A stretch of DNA of 64,000 bases from the IMG/VR virus record IMGVR_UViG_3300035698_022838, positions 1 through 64,000 of that record; one strand, given 5' to 3'. The stretch's first letter is position 1. Every line of letters begins with the position of its first letter. Of this stretch, positions 8,265 to 15,712 are shown piece after piece. Both the position numbers and the translations under genes were made by a program. The notes under the pieces were generated by a model that saw only the letters and a list, made by a program, of their open reading frames with translations, made no database searches and was not told the origin of the DNA. Source of the stretch: a virus.

Positions 8265-9169
8265 GTTTTTAATATATTAGCAATTAAAGTTTTAAATTCC
8301 AATTTTCGTTTTTCAATCTGAAGGTTTTTAATACCAAAAGACCTGATAACTTTTCTAATTCTCGATTCAGAAATATTTATCTTTTTAGAAATCTCTTTGA
8401 GTGTATGTAAATCTAATAATAATTCAAAAATAGATCTGATTTCGATATCAGTTAGATCTGGCTTTGAATTTGGATTTTGTTTACCCTTCCATAATTCAGA
8501 TTTTTTAGCCTTTAATTCATCTGATTTTTCTTTACCATATATTTCATCATACCCCTTTCCTTTACGAACATTAGACATTTTTTTCCGACTTTCCTCGGTG
8601 TGGGTTTTACCTAACATCGGATGATTTCCCCTTTCCCAGTGGTTTATTGGGGGTTTTATTCCAAGTGCTTTTATCGAATTACTGATTTTACTTTTAGCAT
8701 TTTGAGCTTTTTCCTTTCCCCATCGTTCTTCTAATGATTTCCCTTTACAATAAATAGATAATGATTTTGAAACTTTCTTATATGCTTCATTCTTTATTCT
8801 TTGTGCTTCTTCCTCTCCTTTATTTTCTTTAATCCATTCATATGGAGATTTACTATAATATTTTCCAGTATTTCCCCCGTCTCCGCCTATAGTCATATTA
8901 TATCCATTCTCACTAAATGAATTATATGCCTTTATATAATGAATTTCCAATACATCACCTTTCTCATTCGAGCATACTTCCAATTCGGTGACAATAAAAA
9001 AATCATACCCGTACTTATTCATTGCATCATATAATTTTCTATTAATCTTATTTCTAGCATTTCTTATATGCACTTGAAAGCGAGTTTTTATTGAATTTGA
9101 GGTTTTACCTATGTAACATTTACCATTTATAGTATTTGTTATTTTATATATGGTTATATCTGGCTTCAT
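8261..9169 (-). CDS. GIY-YIG homing endonuclease interrupting the RNA ligase gene
   Basis: 302 residues. N-terminal GIY-YIG nuclease domain (ITIYKITNTINGKCYIGKT, then a catalytic Arg in KTRFQVH and Glu in DVLEIHYIKAYN), a NUMOD3-type DNA-binding motif (NHPMLGKTHTEESRKKMS), and a C-terminal helix-turn-helix (LKEISKKINISESRIRKVI). This is the architecture of free-standing phage homing endonucleases of the Seg/Mob kind. Its stop overlaps the start of the catalytic ligase piece by four bases and its ATG is 19 bases after the stop of the N-terminal piece, leaving no room for an intron. A GATATATA box lies 19 bases upstream. Confidence 0.9.
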   Translation of the reverse strand: MKPDITIYKITNTINGKCYIGKTSNSIKTRFQVHIRNARNKINRKLYDAMNKYGYDFFIVTELEVCSNEKGDVLEIHYIKAYNSFSENGYNMTIGGDGGNTGKYYSKSPYEWIKENKGEEEAQRIKNEAYKKVSKSLSIYCKGKSLEERWGKEKAQNAKSKISNSIKALGIKPPINHWERGNHPMLGKTHTEESRKKMSNVRKGKGYDEIYGKEKSDELKAKKSELWKGKQNPNSKPDLTDIEIRSIFELLLDLHTLKEISKKINISESRIRKVIRSFGIKNLQIEKRKLEFKTLIANILKT

Positions 9170-9187
9170 AAATATATAGTTTTTATT

Positions 9188-9559
9188 CTATATATCATTT
9201 TCAATAACTAGTTTCGTTGCATCTCCATCTTTAACGATTTTTCCTTTTGTAATTACAGCTAAAGTATCTAAATTTAATATTAAACCTTGACTAATAGTAT
9301 TACGTAATTTAATTGTGCGTATTCTAAATCCTTCTTTGTCACCCATTTTTTTAAATGAGCTTTTTCTTAAGAATTCAAATTCTGGTTCAACAGGTAGAAA
9401 AGAATCAACTTCACAATAAACAACCAAATCACCAATTTCATGACCAACATCCTTTCCGATTACTACTTTCCAACCATCTATGGTTGCGACCTCAATCATA
9501 TCAGCACCTTCGATAGGTTGGATATCTGAGATTTTTCTAATTGTTGCTAATTTTCTCAT
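9188..9559 (-). CDS. RNA ligase, N-terminal domain piece of a split gene
   Basis: 123 residues from the ATG at 9559 (MRKLATIRKISDIQPIEGAD). The sequence (IEVATIDGWKVVIGK, GDLVVYCEVDSFLP, KKMGDKEGFRIRTIKLR, ISQGLILNL) is the N-terminal OB-like domain found ahead of the catalytic domain in Deinococcus-type (DRB0094/Rnl5-like) RNA ligases. It stops at KDGDATKLVIENDI, which aligns loosely with the NEGTDVTELLGIQ at the start of the catalytic piece, so the junction seems to have been duplicated and diverged when the endonuclease gene was inserted. The start overlaps the end of the HD-domain gene by four bases. Confidence 0.8.
   Translation of the reverse strand: MRKLATIRKISDIQPIEGADMIEVATIDGWKVVIGKDVGHEIGDLVVYCEVDSFLPVEPEFEFLRKSSFKKMGDKEGFRIRTIKLRNTISQGLILNLDTLAVITKGKIVKDGDATKLVIENDI
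9189..9196 (-). promoter_or_regulatory. GATATATA box upstream of the homing endonuclease
   Basis: Exact GATATATA on the minus strand, 19 bases before the endonuclease ATG and embedded in the last codons of the ligase N-terminal piece, so the endonuclease may have its own late transcript. Confidence 0.45.
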
Positions 9560-10050
9560 GCTATTATTTTTTCTAATTCTACCCAAGCAATAGATATTTC
9601 TCTTTTCTTGTGTTCTGGATTTGTAATCTCCTTACGAAAAGTAGCATATTCCTTAGTGTACATTTTAAATTTATCTTTGTTATAAGATTTTGAATGTGTC
9701 ATATTACCAATTCTATCACAAATCTTTACAACAACTGCTTTCCAGTTATTTCTTATTTTTGGTAAGGTTTTTCCCTTTCTTTCTTTTCTGTTTCTTCCAA
9801 GTTCGTCGGTAACCGCATATACAATTTCAGCAATTTCTTCATTGAAAGCTTTTTTGATATCATTATAAGTAATGTCAGTATCCTCTATGGTATCATGAAG
9901 AATACAAGCAATAATAATGATTTCATCAAAACCAAGGGATTCAGCAATACCAGCAACCATTCTGATATGAAACATATACGTATAAATGTCATAAGACTGG
10001 TTTCTGTGTGCCTTTTCGGCGATCATGTATGCTCTTTCTATATTTGTCAT
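9556..10050 (-). CDS. HD-domain hydrolase resembling (p)ppGpp hydrolase (MESH1/SpoT type)
   Basis: 164 residues. The order of motifs follows RelA/SpoT hydrolase domains: AEKAHRNQSYDIYTYMFHIRMVA with the first His, ACILHDTIEDTD (HD plus ED), and KICDRIGNMTHSKSY in place of the typical KLADRLHNM. Small single-domain members (MESH1-like) hydrolyse (p)ppGpp or NADPH. The synthetase, TGS and ACT domains of SpoT are absent. A phage could use this to cancel the stringent response; function is inferred. Its start lies only four bases after a strong -7 box, so the mRNA may be leaderless. Confidence 0.75.
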   Translation of the reverse strand: MTNIERAYMIAEKAHRNQSYDIYTYMFHIRMVAGIAESLGFDEIIIIACILHDTIEDTDITYNDIKKAFNEEIAEIVYAVTDELGRNRKERKGKTLPKIRNNWKAVVVKICDRIGNMTHSKSYNKDKFKMYTKEYATFRKEITNPEHKKREISIAWVELEKIIA

Positions 10051-10052
10051 AT

Positions 10053-10085
10053 CGCAAAGTAGATATTTTTTACGTAATAAAAAAA
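10053..10085 (-). promoter_or_regulatory. Promoter, TTTTTATTACG ... CTACTTTG type
   Basis: Minus strand: poly-T then TATTACG, 14 bases, then TTTG (CTACTTTG), four bases before the HD gene's ATG. One of five matching elements in the window. Confidence 0.65.
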
Positions 10086-10086
10086 T

Positions 10087-10944
10087 TTATAATTCACTAA
10101 GTAAAATCATTTCTTCATCCCAAGCACCTAATATTTGCCAATAGAATCCAAATGGACTTTGTACAAGTAAAATAGGATCTCTTTTCTCATCAGCTTTCTT
10201 GAACTCTTCCTTTTCTGCAATAACATAAAAAACTGGCTTTTTATCACATACCTTTTTCATTACTCTTGTGTAATCCTTCATTATCTTAATAGCTTCATCA
10301 GGGAATTCAGGAACAAAAAGATCAGATATTTCCATTGTTAAATTTTCATACTTATCGATCAAAACTTTGATTTTCTCATCAGTAGTATTTTGAAATCCAT
10401 GGAAGAATTTATTATGTTCAGCATATTTTTTCCTGTTTTCAAGTCTTTCTATGAGTGCTACAACCTCGCGTCTAGAGTATTTTTGTACAATTAATTCCTT
10501 TTTCTGTCTTAATATCGCAATTTTATCATCAAGATTAATTAGATTCCATGGGGTTGGGATAGTTTCCAATTCATGTAAAACATCCTTTGGTTTAACAGAA
10601 ATCTTAACTGGAACCTCTGTTACCTCACCAATACCTTCAACTACAGAATTACCATTCTCATCAGTTATAGGCGATACATTTCTTATAATATTACCATCAG
10701 CACCAACAAAGGATGGACTTATAAAAGTTCTGCCATTGGTTCTAGAATAACCTGAGCCATAATTCTTAAAGTCAAAAAGGAAATTATCATTTAAACCATC
10801 TTCCTCATCTAATGCTTCTGTAGCATATTCATTATATTTGGAAGCTTCTTTTAATATACTTAGATCTTCAATTTTAAATCCAGTAAGCGAAGAAAAGAAT
10901 TTTCTCTTAAGTTTGGTGATCGCACTAATTTTTTTCTCTTTCAT
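10087..10944 (-). CDS. Hypothetical phage protein
   Basis: 285 residues. A basic N-terminus (KEKKISAITKLKRKFFSS), a Gly-rich segment (NYGSGYSRTNGRTFISPSFV) and a long helical, coiled-coil-prone middle (ILRQKKELIVQKYSRRE, LIERLENRKKYAEHNKF) are visible. No catalytic motif found. It is the last gene of a three-gene minus strand group (10087-11747). Confidence 0.6.
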   Translation of the reverse strand: MKEKKISAITKLKRKFFSSLTGFKIEDLSILKEASKYNEYATEALDEEDGLNDNFLFDFKNYGSGYSRTNGRTFISPSFVGADGNIIRNVSPITDENGNSVVEGIGEVTEVPVKISVKPKDVLHELETIPTPWNLINLDDKIAILRQKKELIVQKYSRREVVALIERLENRKKYAEHNKFFHGFQNTTDEKIKVLIDKYENLTMEISDLFVPEFPDEAIKIMKDYTRVMKKVCDKKPVFYVIAEKEEFKKADEKRDPILLVQSPFGFYWQILGAWDEEMILLSEL

Positions 10945-10957
10945 ATTTTATAATCTT

Positions 10958-11341
10958 CTAAATGCATAACAACTGTTTTGGCCCTTCGGGCTCATCTTTA
11001 AAGATCCTTAATATCGTTCCCTGTCCATTAACCCAATTAAAGATATGGTTTCTGTATGTTACCGAACCAGTCCCAAATTTGACATCAAATTCATCCAATG
11101 CATCAGTATAAGGTTCACCATAATGATCGGCAACATCAAATAGTAATGATGCAGGTAATGGTGATTTATCACTAAGTTTATTGATATGTAAATCGAATTC
11201 CTCGTTACTTAGTTTTTCAATTTTTTCATGTTCAGATTTAGCCTTTTCGATTTTTCGATCCAAGCCTTTACTCATTTCCATTAAAAATTCTTTACCTCTC
11301 TCCGATTCAGCCCAAGCTGAAAAATCTCCCGTAATCCCCAT
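10958..11341 (-). CDS. Hypothetical protein
   Basis: 127 residues: helical charged N-terminal half (KGLDRKIEKAKSEHEKIE) and a more globular C-terminal half with aromatic residues (GSVTYRNHIFNWVNGQGT). No family recognised. Thirteen bases upstream of the next gene in the operon. Confidence 0.6.
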   Translation of the reverse strand: MGITGDFSAWAESERGKEFLMEMSKGLDRKIEKAKSEHEKIEKLSNEEFDLHINKLSDKSPLPASLLFDVADHYGEPYTDALDEFDVKFGTGSVTYRNHIFNWVNGQGTILRIFKDEPEGPKQLLCI

Positions 11342-11369
11342 AACTTAAAGATTTAATGGTGTTAATATA

Positions 11370-11747
11370 CTATTTACTTTCGAATCTTGAATTGTTCTGT
11401 GTCTCATATGATTTTTTCCTTTTTTTGTTAATTCGATATTCGGAATACACAGTTCTATCTGAAGTATATGACCAGATAATACAACTTTCAATCTCGCTTA
11501 ATATACACCAAAATTCTCCATTTGGTAATACAATAATGACGGGTTTAATTTGATTGTATAAAGTATCTTCTGTCCATACTTTAACTATACCAGGAGTGGC
11601 ATAATTTGACATATCCAAATATAATGTGTCCTTTTGGATTGTATGAAAAGCAAATTCTGAGGTTTGCTTATATACGTTATTTTCTTGTGCTAAAGCTAAT
11701 ATTGGTATAAATAATAGCAAGGTAAAAAACAGCTTTTTCATATTCAT
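11370..11747 (-). CDS. Secreted/periplasmic protein with signal peptide
   Basis: 125 residues with a classical signal peptide: MNMKK, hydrophobic core LFFTLLLFIPILALA, cleavage most likely after ALA before QENN, a Bacteroidetes-like pattern. No lipobox Cys. The mature part is ~100 residues, beta-rich (DTLYLDMSNYATPGIVKVW, PVIIVLPNGEFWC) and ends in a basic tail. Being led by its own promoter, it is likely expressed early and exported to the periplasm, perhaps for exclusion or envelope modification; function unknown. Confidence 0.65.
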   Translation of the reverse strand: MNMKKLFFTLLLFIPILALAQENNVYKQTSEFAFHTIQKDTLYLDMSNYATPGIVKVWTEDTLYNQIKPVIIVLPNGEFWCILSEIESCIIWSYTSDRTVYSEYRINKKRKKSYETQNNSRFESK

Positions 11748-11762
11748 TTTTGTTTAATTTCA

Positions 11763-11794
11763 CAAATATAATCATTCCTTTCGTAATAAAAAAA
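11763..11794 (-). promoter_or_regulatory. Promoter, TTTTTATTACG ... TATATTTG type
   Basis: Poly-T/TATTACG, 15 bases, TTTG in a perfect TAnnTTTG box; 15 bases from the ATG of the signal-peptide gene. Confidence 0.7.
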
Positions 11795-12295
11795 TTAAGC
11801 CATTCTAAATTGGCTTAAAAATTTTCTTATCTCAACAATACGATCTGCTTCATCCTCGTCATCAGAGAATTTCATTTTCCATTCATAAAATTGAGATCCG
11901 TAATGAGTATCATAATGCTCGTCATATTTAAAATTTGGATATTCACCTTTGTGATCCCAAACTCTTTCATCAACCAAAAACGTAATTGCAGTTAATTGGT
12001 CACCAAGATCTGGTTCATAAAAATGTGAATGTTTAACCTCCATATCATCCAATGTAATACTATGTTGGTTTAGAGTACCGAATGGAATTCCCTCCTCAGT
12101 AATTCTCATATTCGTGGTTCCACCATTGAGAGCCATAACGGTCATATCTTTAGTTGCCCATTGTTTATAATCTTCATCCTCACCAAACTCGATTTGATAT
12201 GCATTGTGTATACCATGACCAAATTGGATCATTTTTTGCTCACCTGAAAGACTATATGGTACTAGCCCATACATTCTATAAACTCTTTTTTTCAT
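11795..12295 (-). CDS. Conserved phage-type hypothetical protein (PTH2-like start?)
   Basis: 166 residues. The beginning (MYGLVPYSLSGEQKMIQFGH) followed by an acidic segment, VMALNGGTTNM, and later LTAITFLVDERVWDHKGEYP, is a pattern I recall from uncharacterised phage proteins. The first segment faintly recalls peptidyl-tRNA hydrolase 2, but I would not assign that function. The start overlaps the stop of the next upstream gene (ATGA overlap). Confidence 0.55.
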   Translation of the reverse strand: MKKRVYRMYGLVPYSLSGEQKMIQFGHGIHNAYQIEFGEDEDYKQWATKDMTVMALNGGTTNMRITEEGIPFGTLNQHSITLDDMEVKHSHFYEPDLGDQLTAITFLVDERVWDHKGEYPNFKYDEHYDTHYGSQFYEWKMKFSDDEDEADRIVEIRKFLSQFRMA

Positions 12296-12528
12296 ATAAT
12301 AATTTTTATTAATTCAACAAATCCCCAAATTATCAAACCACCAAGCCATCCAGTTCCGATCATAACTATCGCATAATAAAATACTCCATGTTCATCACCA
12401 GTACCACAATTTGGACAAATTGGTTCACCCTCTTCATTATGATTATAGAAATGATGGATATAATTATCAGCATTACTGGCTTCACCAATAACTCTATGAC
12501 AATTTGGACATTCTAAATTTAGTGACAT
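12292..12528 (-). CDS. Zinc-ribbon membrane protein
   Basis: 78 residues from the ATG at 12528. The longer frame to 12594 is rejected because it would run into the upstream gene. Two CxxC pairs (LECPNCHRV, PICPNCGTG) form a zinc ribbon, followed by one C-terminal membrane helix (AIVMIGTGWLGGLIIWGFVE). Function unknown. Confidence 0.6.
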   Translation of the reverse strand: MSLNLECPNCHRVIGEASNADNYIHHFYNHNEEGEPICPNCGTGDEHGVFYYAIVMIGTGWLGGLIIWGFVELIKIII

Positions 12529-12529
12529 A

Positions 12530-12856
12530 TTATTCTTTATAGTTTTTACATTTTGGGTGTATGCATTCTCCTTTTCTATTCGCACTACTTCCACAAATTT
12601 TACACCAACGGGTCATTCCTTCATGTGTCCAAACATCGTGGGGGAATTCAGGTTCGTTGATTTCTGGTTCTATAACATCTTCTTGGATTCCTAATTCTTT
12701 TTTAAGTCTGCTTTTATGACTCTCAAAGACTTCCTTATCCGAGGTAGTACAAAAAGCAGGTCTATCGCTCTGTAAATGTTCTTCATTCTCATAAATATAG
12801 AACGTTGTCTGAGCAATGAATATTTTATCCCCTATTTGTTCTCTGCTATCAATCAT
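12530..12856 (-). CDS. Small protein with C-terminal zinc-binding Cys cluster
   Basis: 108 residues. The C-terminus holds RWCKICGSSANRKGEC and HPKC, a four-cysteine zinc-binding set. N-terminal part is beta-rich (DKIFIAQTTFYIYENEEHL). Function not recognised. First gene after a TATTACG-type promoter, so probably made early. Confidence 0.6.
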   Translation of the reverse strand: MIDSREQIGDKIFIAQTTFYIYENEEHLQSDRPAFCTTSDKEVFESHKSRLKKELGIQEDVIEPEINEPEFPHDVWTHEGMTRWCKICGSSANRKGECIHPKCKNYKE

Positions 12857-12879
12857 TTCATTAGAAAATTTATTTTAAA

Positions 12880-12910
12880 CAAAAGTATGAATAATACTCG
12901 TAATAAAAAA
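12880..12910 (-). promoter_or_regulatory. Promoter, TTTTTTATTACG ... TACTTTTG type
   Basis: Poly-T/TATTACG, 15 bases, then TTTG in a perfect TAnnTTTG box (TACTTTTG), about 23 bases before the ATG at 12856. Confidence 0.7.
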
Positions 12911-12912
12911 AA

Positions 12913-13320
12913 TTATAGTATTACTTCAAAACGCTCACGCATTTTATCGATAGTTTCTTCTGGTACAGCATGTTCATTTTCCCCACCATGACGGTTTTCA
13001 ACGACTAATGAATATACTCTATAACCATACTTCTCAGCTAATTCAAGGTATGGTTTGATTTCCCACTCCTGTGTAGATGTATTAGATACAGCTATTCTTT
13101 CGAACATAGGATTATCTTTTGATCCAATCATACTAGCTTCAACACTTTCTTTACACCACGCGTGTGATTTCTTTATATTTTCAGCCTTCCAGTTATAAAC
13201 TCCATTCGCATCTACGTGATACATGTCTGCCTCAAAATGCAAAGCGTTTAATGACTTGGCAACTGTACTTTTTCCAGACCCAGGAAGGCCACGTAAAATC
13301 CACAATTCTTTTTTATTCAT
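12913..13320 (-). CDS. P-loop kinase-like protein (AAA_33 / N4BP2-like)
   Basis: 135 residues. Walker A motif LRGLPGSGKST at residues ~9-19; downstream features of the N4BP2-like polynucleotide-kinase branch are visible: VDANGVYNW, SHAWCKESVEASM, IAVSNTSTQEWEIKPY and LAEKYGYRVYSLVVE. Members are P-loop kinases or ATPases, some acting on RNA/DNA 5' ends. With an RNA ligase 3-4 kb downstream and a metallophosphoesterase nearby, end-healing of nucleic acid is a reasonable guess, not shown. Confidence 0.75.
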   Translation of the reverse strand: MNKKELWILRGLPGSGKSTVAKSLNALHFEADMYHVDANGVYNWKAENIKKSHAWCKESVEASMIGSKDNPMFERIAVSNTSTQEWEIKPYLELAEKYGYRVYSLVVENRHGGENEHAVPEETIDKMRERFEVIL

Positions 13321-13331
13321 AATTAATATTT

Positions 13332-14228
13332 TTAAAATCCATTACTTTTATACTTATTATTATACTTTATTTCGCATATTTTTGTAAATTTTATCTTATC
13401 TGTATTAAAAAGCTCTGCTATCTCTTGATCTGTTAAGATTCTACAACTAGTTATTTTGTATATCAACCCAGTATTTTTACAAAAACTAATAGCTGCATTC
13501 TTTTTTAATATATTAATTTCAGTATTCCGTAATGCAACTGGTTTTATTTCTAGCATATATTTACTGTTTATGATAAAATCAGCTCTATATGTTCTATCAA
13601 AATTATTGATTTTATAAGGAACTTTATATTTGGCTATTTCTGCATTCTCCCATTTAAGCTTGAATCGTTCAATTATATTAATCATATAGGAAAGTTCTAA
13701 TATACTTCTAAAGAACCAACCATTATACCAACCAGACCATCCATTACCAGAACCTTTTGGAGATGTTTTACCAAACATAGGATTATTATTACCCTTAGAT
13801 AATTTTGATTGTTTTTCTTTAAATCCTATTAATTTTAAATTAGCTATATCTTCTCCATATTTTTCAACCCAGCATTCATGCATGCTACGATTATACATTG
13901 GATTATTTTTACCTATGGTTACATTACTTATCTTCTTTCTGAATTCATCGGTTTTAGTATATGATCGATCTACATTCTTAAAAATATCTATTGTTTCAGC
14001 AGAGTGTTTTTTACCATAGAACGGGTTTTCTTCCCCTGTTTTTCCATGCATAGGATTGTTTTTACCACTAAACCTCTCTTTCTTTTTTATTCTTTCTTCT
14101 TCAGTAATTCCAGATTTAACTGCACAACTTTTACAAAAACTATTTTTTTCTTCTGCATTTTTAAGATTGTATTTATTTGCATATATAATTTCTTTATTAC
14201 ATTTAGGACAATTTCTTTTGTATATCAT
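13332..14228 (-). CDS. Homing endonuclease: zinc ribbon, NUMOD3 repeats, PD-(D/E)XK-like nuclease
   Basis: 298 residues. N-terminal zinc ribbon (RNCPKCNKEI ... FCKSCAVKSG), then four NUMOD3-like repeats with the core GKNNPMHGKT, EENPFYGKKH, GKNNPMYNR and GNNNPMFGKT (residues ~55-160), then a C-terminal domain with SILELSY, YRADFIINSKYMLEIKP, fitting the E...D...ExK residues of PD-(D/E)XK nucleases. NUMOD3 motifs are DNA-binding parts of homing endonucleases. It lies between a P-loop kinase gene and a terminator and interrupts no recognisable gene. GATATATA box 19 bases upstream. Confidence 0.8.
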   Translation of the reverse strand: MIYKRNCPKCNKEIIYANKYNLKNAEEKNSFCKSCAVKSGITEEERIKKKERFSGKNNPMHGKTGEENPFYGKKHSAETIDIFKNVDRSYTKTDEFRKKISNVTIGKNNPMYNRSMHECWVEKYGEDIANLKLIGFKEKQSKLSKGNNNPMFGKTSPKGSGNGWSGWYNGWFFRSILELSYMINIIERFKLKWENAEIAKYKVPYKINNFDRTYRADFIINSKYMLEIKPVALRNTEINILKKNAAISFCKNTGLIYKITSCRILTDQEIAELFNTDKIKFTKICEIKYNNKYKSNGF

Positions 14229-14246
14229 AGCATAAAATATTTTATT

Positions 14247-14254
14247 TATATATC
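14247..14254 (-). promoter_or_regulatory. GATATATA box upstream of the second homing endonuclease
   Basis: GGATATATAAATA on the minus strand, 18 bases before the ATG at 14228; same spacing as at the GIY-YIG gene. Confidence 0.45.
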
Positions 14255-14300
14255 CACACTATCTGACAATTCCCTTAGTAAATAGAATTTAACCACCAAA

Positions 14301-14324
14301 AATTCCCGAAATTATTCGGGAATT
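14301..14324 (-). terminator. Rho-independent terminator
   Basis: Perfect 10-bp stem AATTCCCGAA/TTCGGGAATT with a 4-base loop, followed on the minus strand by TTTTT. Placed just after the stop of the gene at 14328-14513. Confidence 0.85.
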
Positions 14325-14327
14325 AAA

Positions 14328-14513
14328 TTATAATTGTTTTGGTCTTTTAAAGACTAATTTACAATAGAGCTCTTTGGTATATTTGGGCTCTGTGGGTTCA
14401 AACATCTTAACTAATTCCCAACCATTTTCATACATCTGTTCCAGTTTGATTTGTAATTCTGGTACATCATTAAGTTTGGAATCGAATTTGCAGGAGGTTA
14501 CCTTAAACTCCAT
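14328..14513 (-). CDS. Small DUF4177-like protein
   Basis: 61 residues. The layout MEFKVTSCKFDSK ... MYENGWELVKMFEP ... YCKLVFKRP matches the small 'NGWELV ... VFKR' domain family (DUF4177) of unknown function. Last gene of its operon, one base after the upstream stop and directly followed by a terminator. Confidence 0.6.
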   Translation of the reverse strand: MEFKVTSCKFDSKLNDVPELQIKLEQMYENGWELVKMFEPTEPKYTKELYCKLVFKRPKQL

Positions 14514-14993
14514 TTACCCCATAGATGCTTCTATATCCCATTGAATTCTATCCAATGGACTTTCGTCACCACCATCATTATTAATTTTCTTCTTAACAAA
14601 ATCAACTAAACCAGGTTCATGCATTGCATTTTGAGCCATTTCATAACCATAATCAGATTCAACTTCACCTTCAGACCATGCCATGCTATCAATCCACTCT
14701 TGATATGATTCATCAGTCCACTGGGGAGAATTGCTAACACTAGTAGTACTAGTTGTTTTTTCATCAGGAACAAATAAATCTGGCCCATCATAATCAATGC
14801 TCTCACGATATTTCCTTAACATATGATCAACATCACTTTTTCCCCAAGATGCTTTTTGGCTAAGTTCTTTTCTTATCTTATCAACTTCTTCTTCAGTTTG
14901 TGCAAGATGCAGTTTCCTGATCAATTGAGCTCCTGGTGTACTTGGATCGTTGAATTCATTTATGAACTCTTCATATAATCTTAAATTTTCCAT
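14514..14993 (-). CDS. Unknown protein with capsid-targeting-like N-terminus
   Basis: 159 residues. Residues 1-13 (MENLRLYEEFINE) match the tag shared by at least eleven proteins here, with a possible protease cut after E13. The rest is acidic and helical (ATPGAQ-like linker, then LAQTEEEVDKIRKELSQKA) and contains many Trp/Tyr/Asp residues (SYQEWIDSMAWSEGEVESDY). No enzyme motif seen. Inferred to be packaged inside the head. Confidence 0.6.
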   Translation of the reverse strand: MENLRLYEEFINEFNDPSTPGAQLIRKLHLAQTEEEVDKIRKELSQKASWGKSDVDHMLRKYRESIDYDGPDLFVPDEKTTSTTSVSNSPQWTDESYQEWIDSMAWSEGEVESDYGYEMAQNAMHEPGLVDFVKKKINNDGGDESPLDRIQWDIEASMG

Positions 14994-15014
14994 TCTTTGA
15001 TATATTGTTTTTTG

Positions 15015-15022
15015 TATATATC
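15015..15022 (-). promoter_or_regulatory. GATATATA box
   Basis: GATATATACAAAA on the minus strand, 21 bases ahead of the tagged gene starting at 14993. Confidence 0.45.
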
Positions 15023-15023
15023 A

Positions 15024-15707
15024 CTAAAGATTAGCAAGATTCGCCTCATGGTGATCTAAACCTAAACGAATACCTACCCTAGGTCTACCTCTCATATGAC
15101 TTATGATTTCTCTTAGTCTATAAGGATCCAGATTGTTACCATCTAGACCTGCATCCATAGCTTTTCCTGGATGGAACTTACTATGTTCATTCGAATGTAA
15201 ATGACCATGTAAATGGATTACATAATCACCAATACCTGACCAGCTAGCAATAGGACAATGGAATAAAACAAATCTAGTTTTAATATGCTTATCATTTCTT
15301 TTTTCCCCAGGCTTAACTGTGGTCAGAGGTAAGTAATATTGAACTGATGAGAATAGATCCTGCACTCCACCTTTATTTCTAGCAATATGGTGATCATGAT
15401 TTCCTAAAATTAGATGAATATTTTTACAAACAATTCTATCTCTAAATTCTCCTATTGAATCAAATCCACCAAAACTCCAATCACCTAAGTGAAATAGAAT
15501 ATCATCTTGGCCCACCATATTATTAATATTATTAACAATTGTGTTGTTCATATGTTCGACTGAAGAGAAATCCCTTCTTGTACCACCCTCAGTCCACTTG
15601 GTAGTACCACTACATATATTCGGGTGATTATAGTGTGTATCTGATGTAAAGAATACATTTTGCTCGTTATTTAATAATAACTTCATTTCAGGGTTTATCA
15701 TGTTCAT
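15024..15707 (-). CDS. Calcineurin-like metallophosphoesterase
   Basis: 227 residues with the full motif series of the family: FFTSDTHYNH (DxH), LFHLGDWSFGG (GDxx), HLILGNHDHH (GNHD), FVLFHCPI and VIHLHGHLHSN (GHxH). Members are binuclear-metal phosphomonoesterases or diesterases; phage and bacterial relatives of this short type act on nucleotides or nucleic acid ends. Substrate not predictable. Two near start codons (15707 and 15701); the first lies only five bases from the -7 box, so the second or a leaderless transcript must be considered. Confidence 0.85.
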   Translation of the reverse strand: MNMINPEMKLLLNNEQNVFFTSDTHYNHPNICSGTTKWTEGGTRRDFSSVEHMNNTIVNNINNMVGQDDILFHLGDWSFGGFDSIGEFRDRIVCKNIHLILGNHDHHIARNKGGVQDLFSSVQYYLPLTTVKPGEKRNDKHIKTRFVLFHCPIASWSGIGDYVIHLHGHLHSNEHSKFHPGKAMDAGLDGNNLDPYRLREIISHMRGRPRVGIRLGLDHHEANLANL

Positions 15708-15712
15708 AGTTG

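Noticed and set aside
8261-9196. Group I intron or intein in the RNA ligase gene
   Set aside because: Only 19 bases separate the N-piece stop from the endonuclease start and the endonuclease stop overlaps the C-piece start; no space for intron cores, and no intein splicing motifs at the junctions.
12529-12594. Longer N-terminus for the zinc-ribbon gene ending at 12292
   Set aside because: It would overlap the upstream zinc protein's coding end and lacks a start context; the ATG at 12528 is two bases past the upstream stop.
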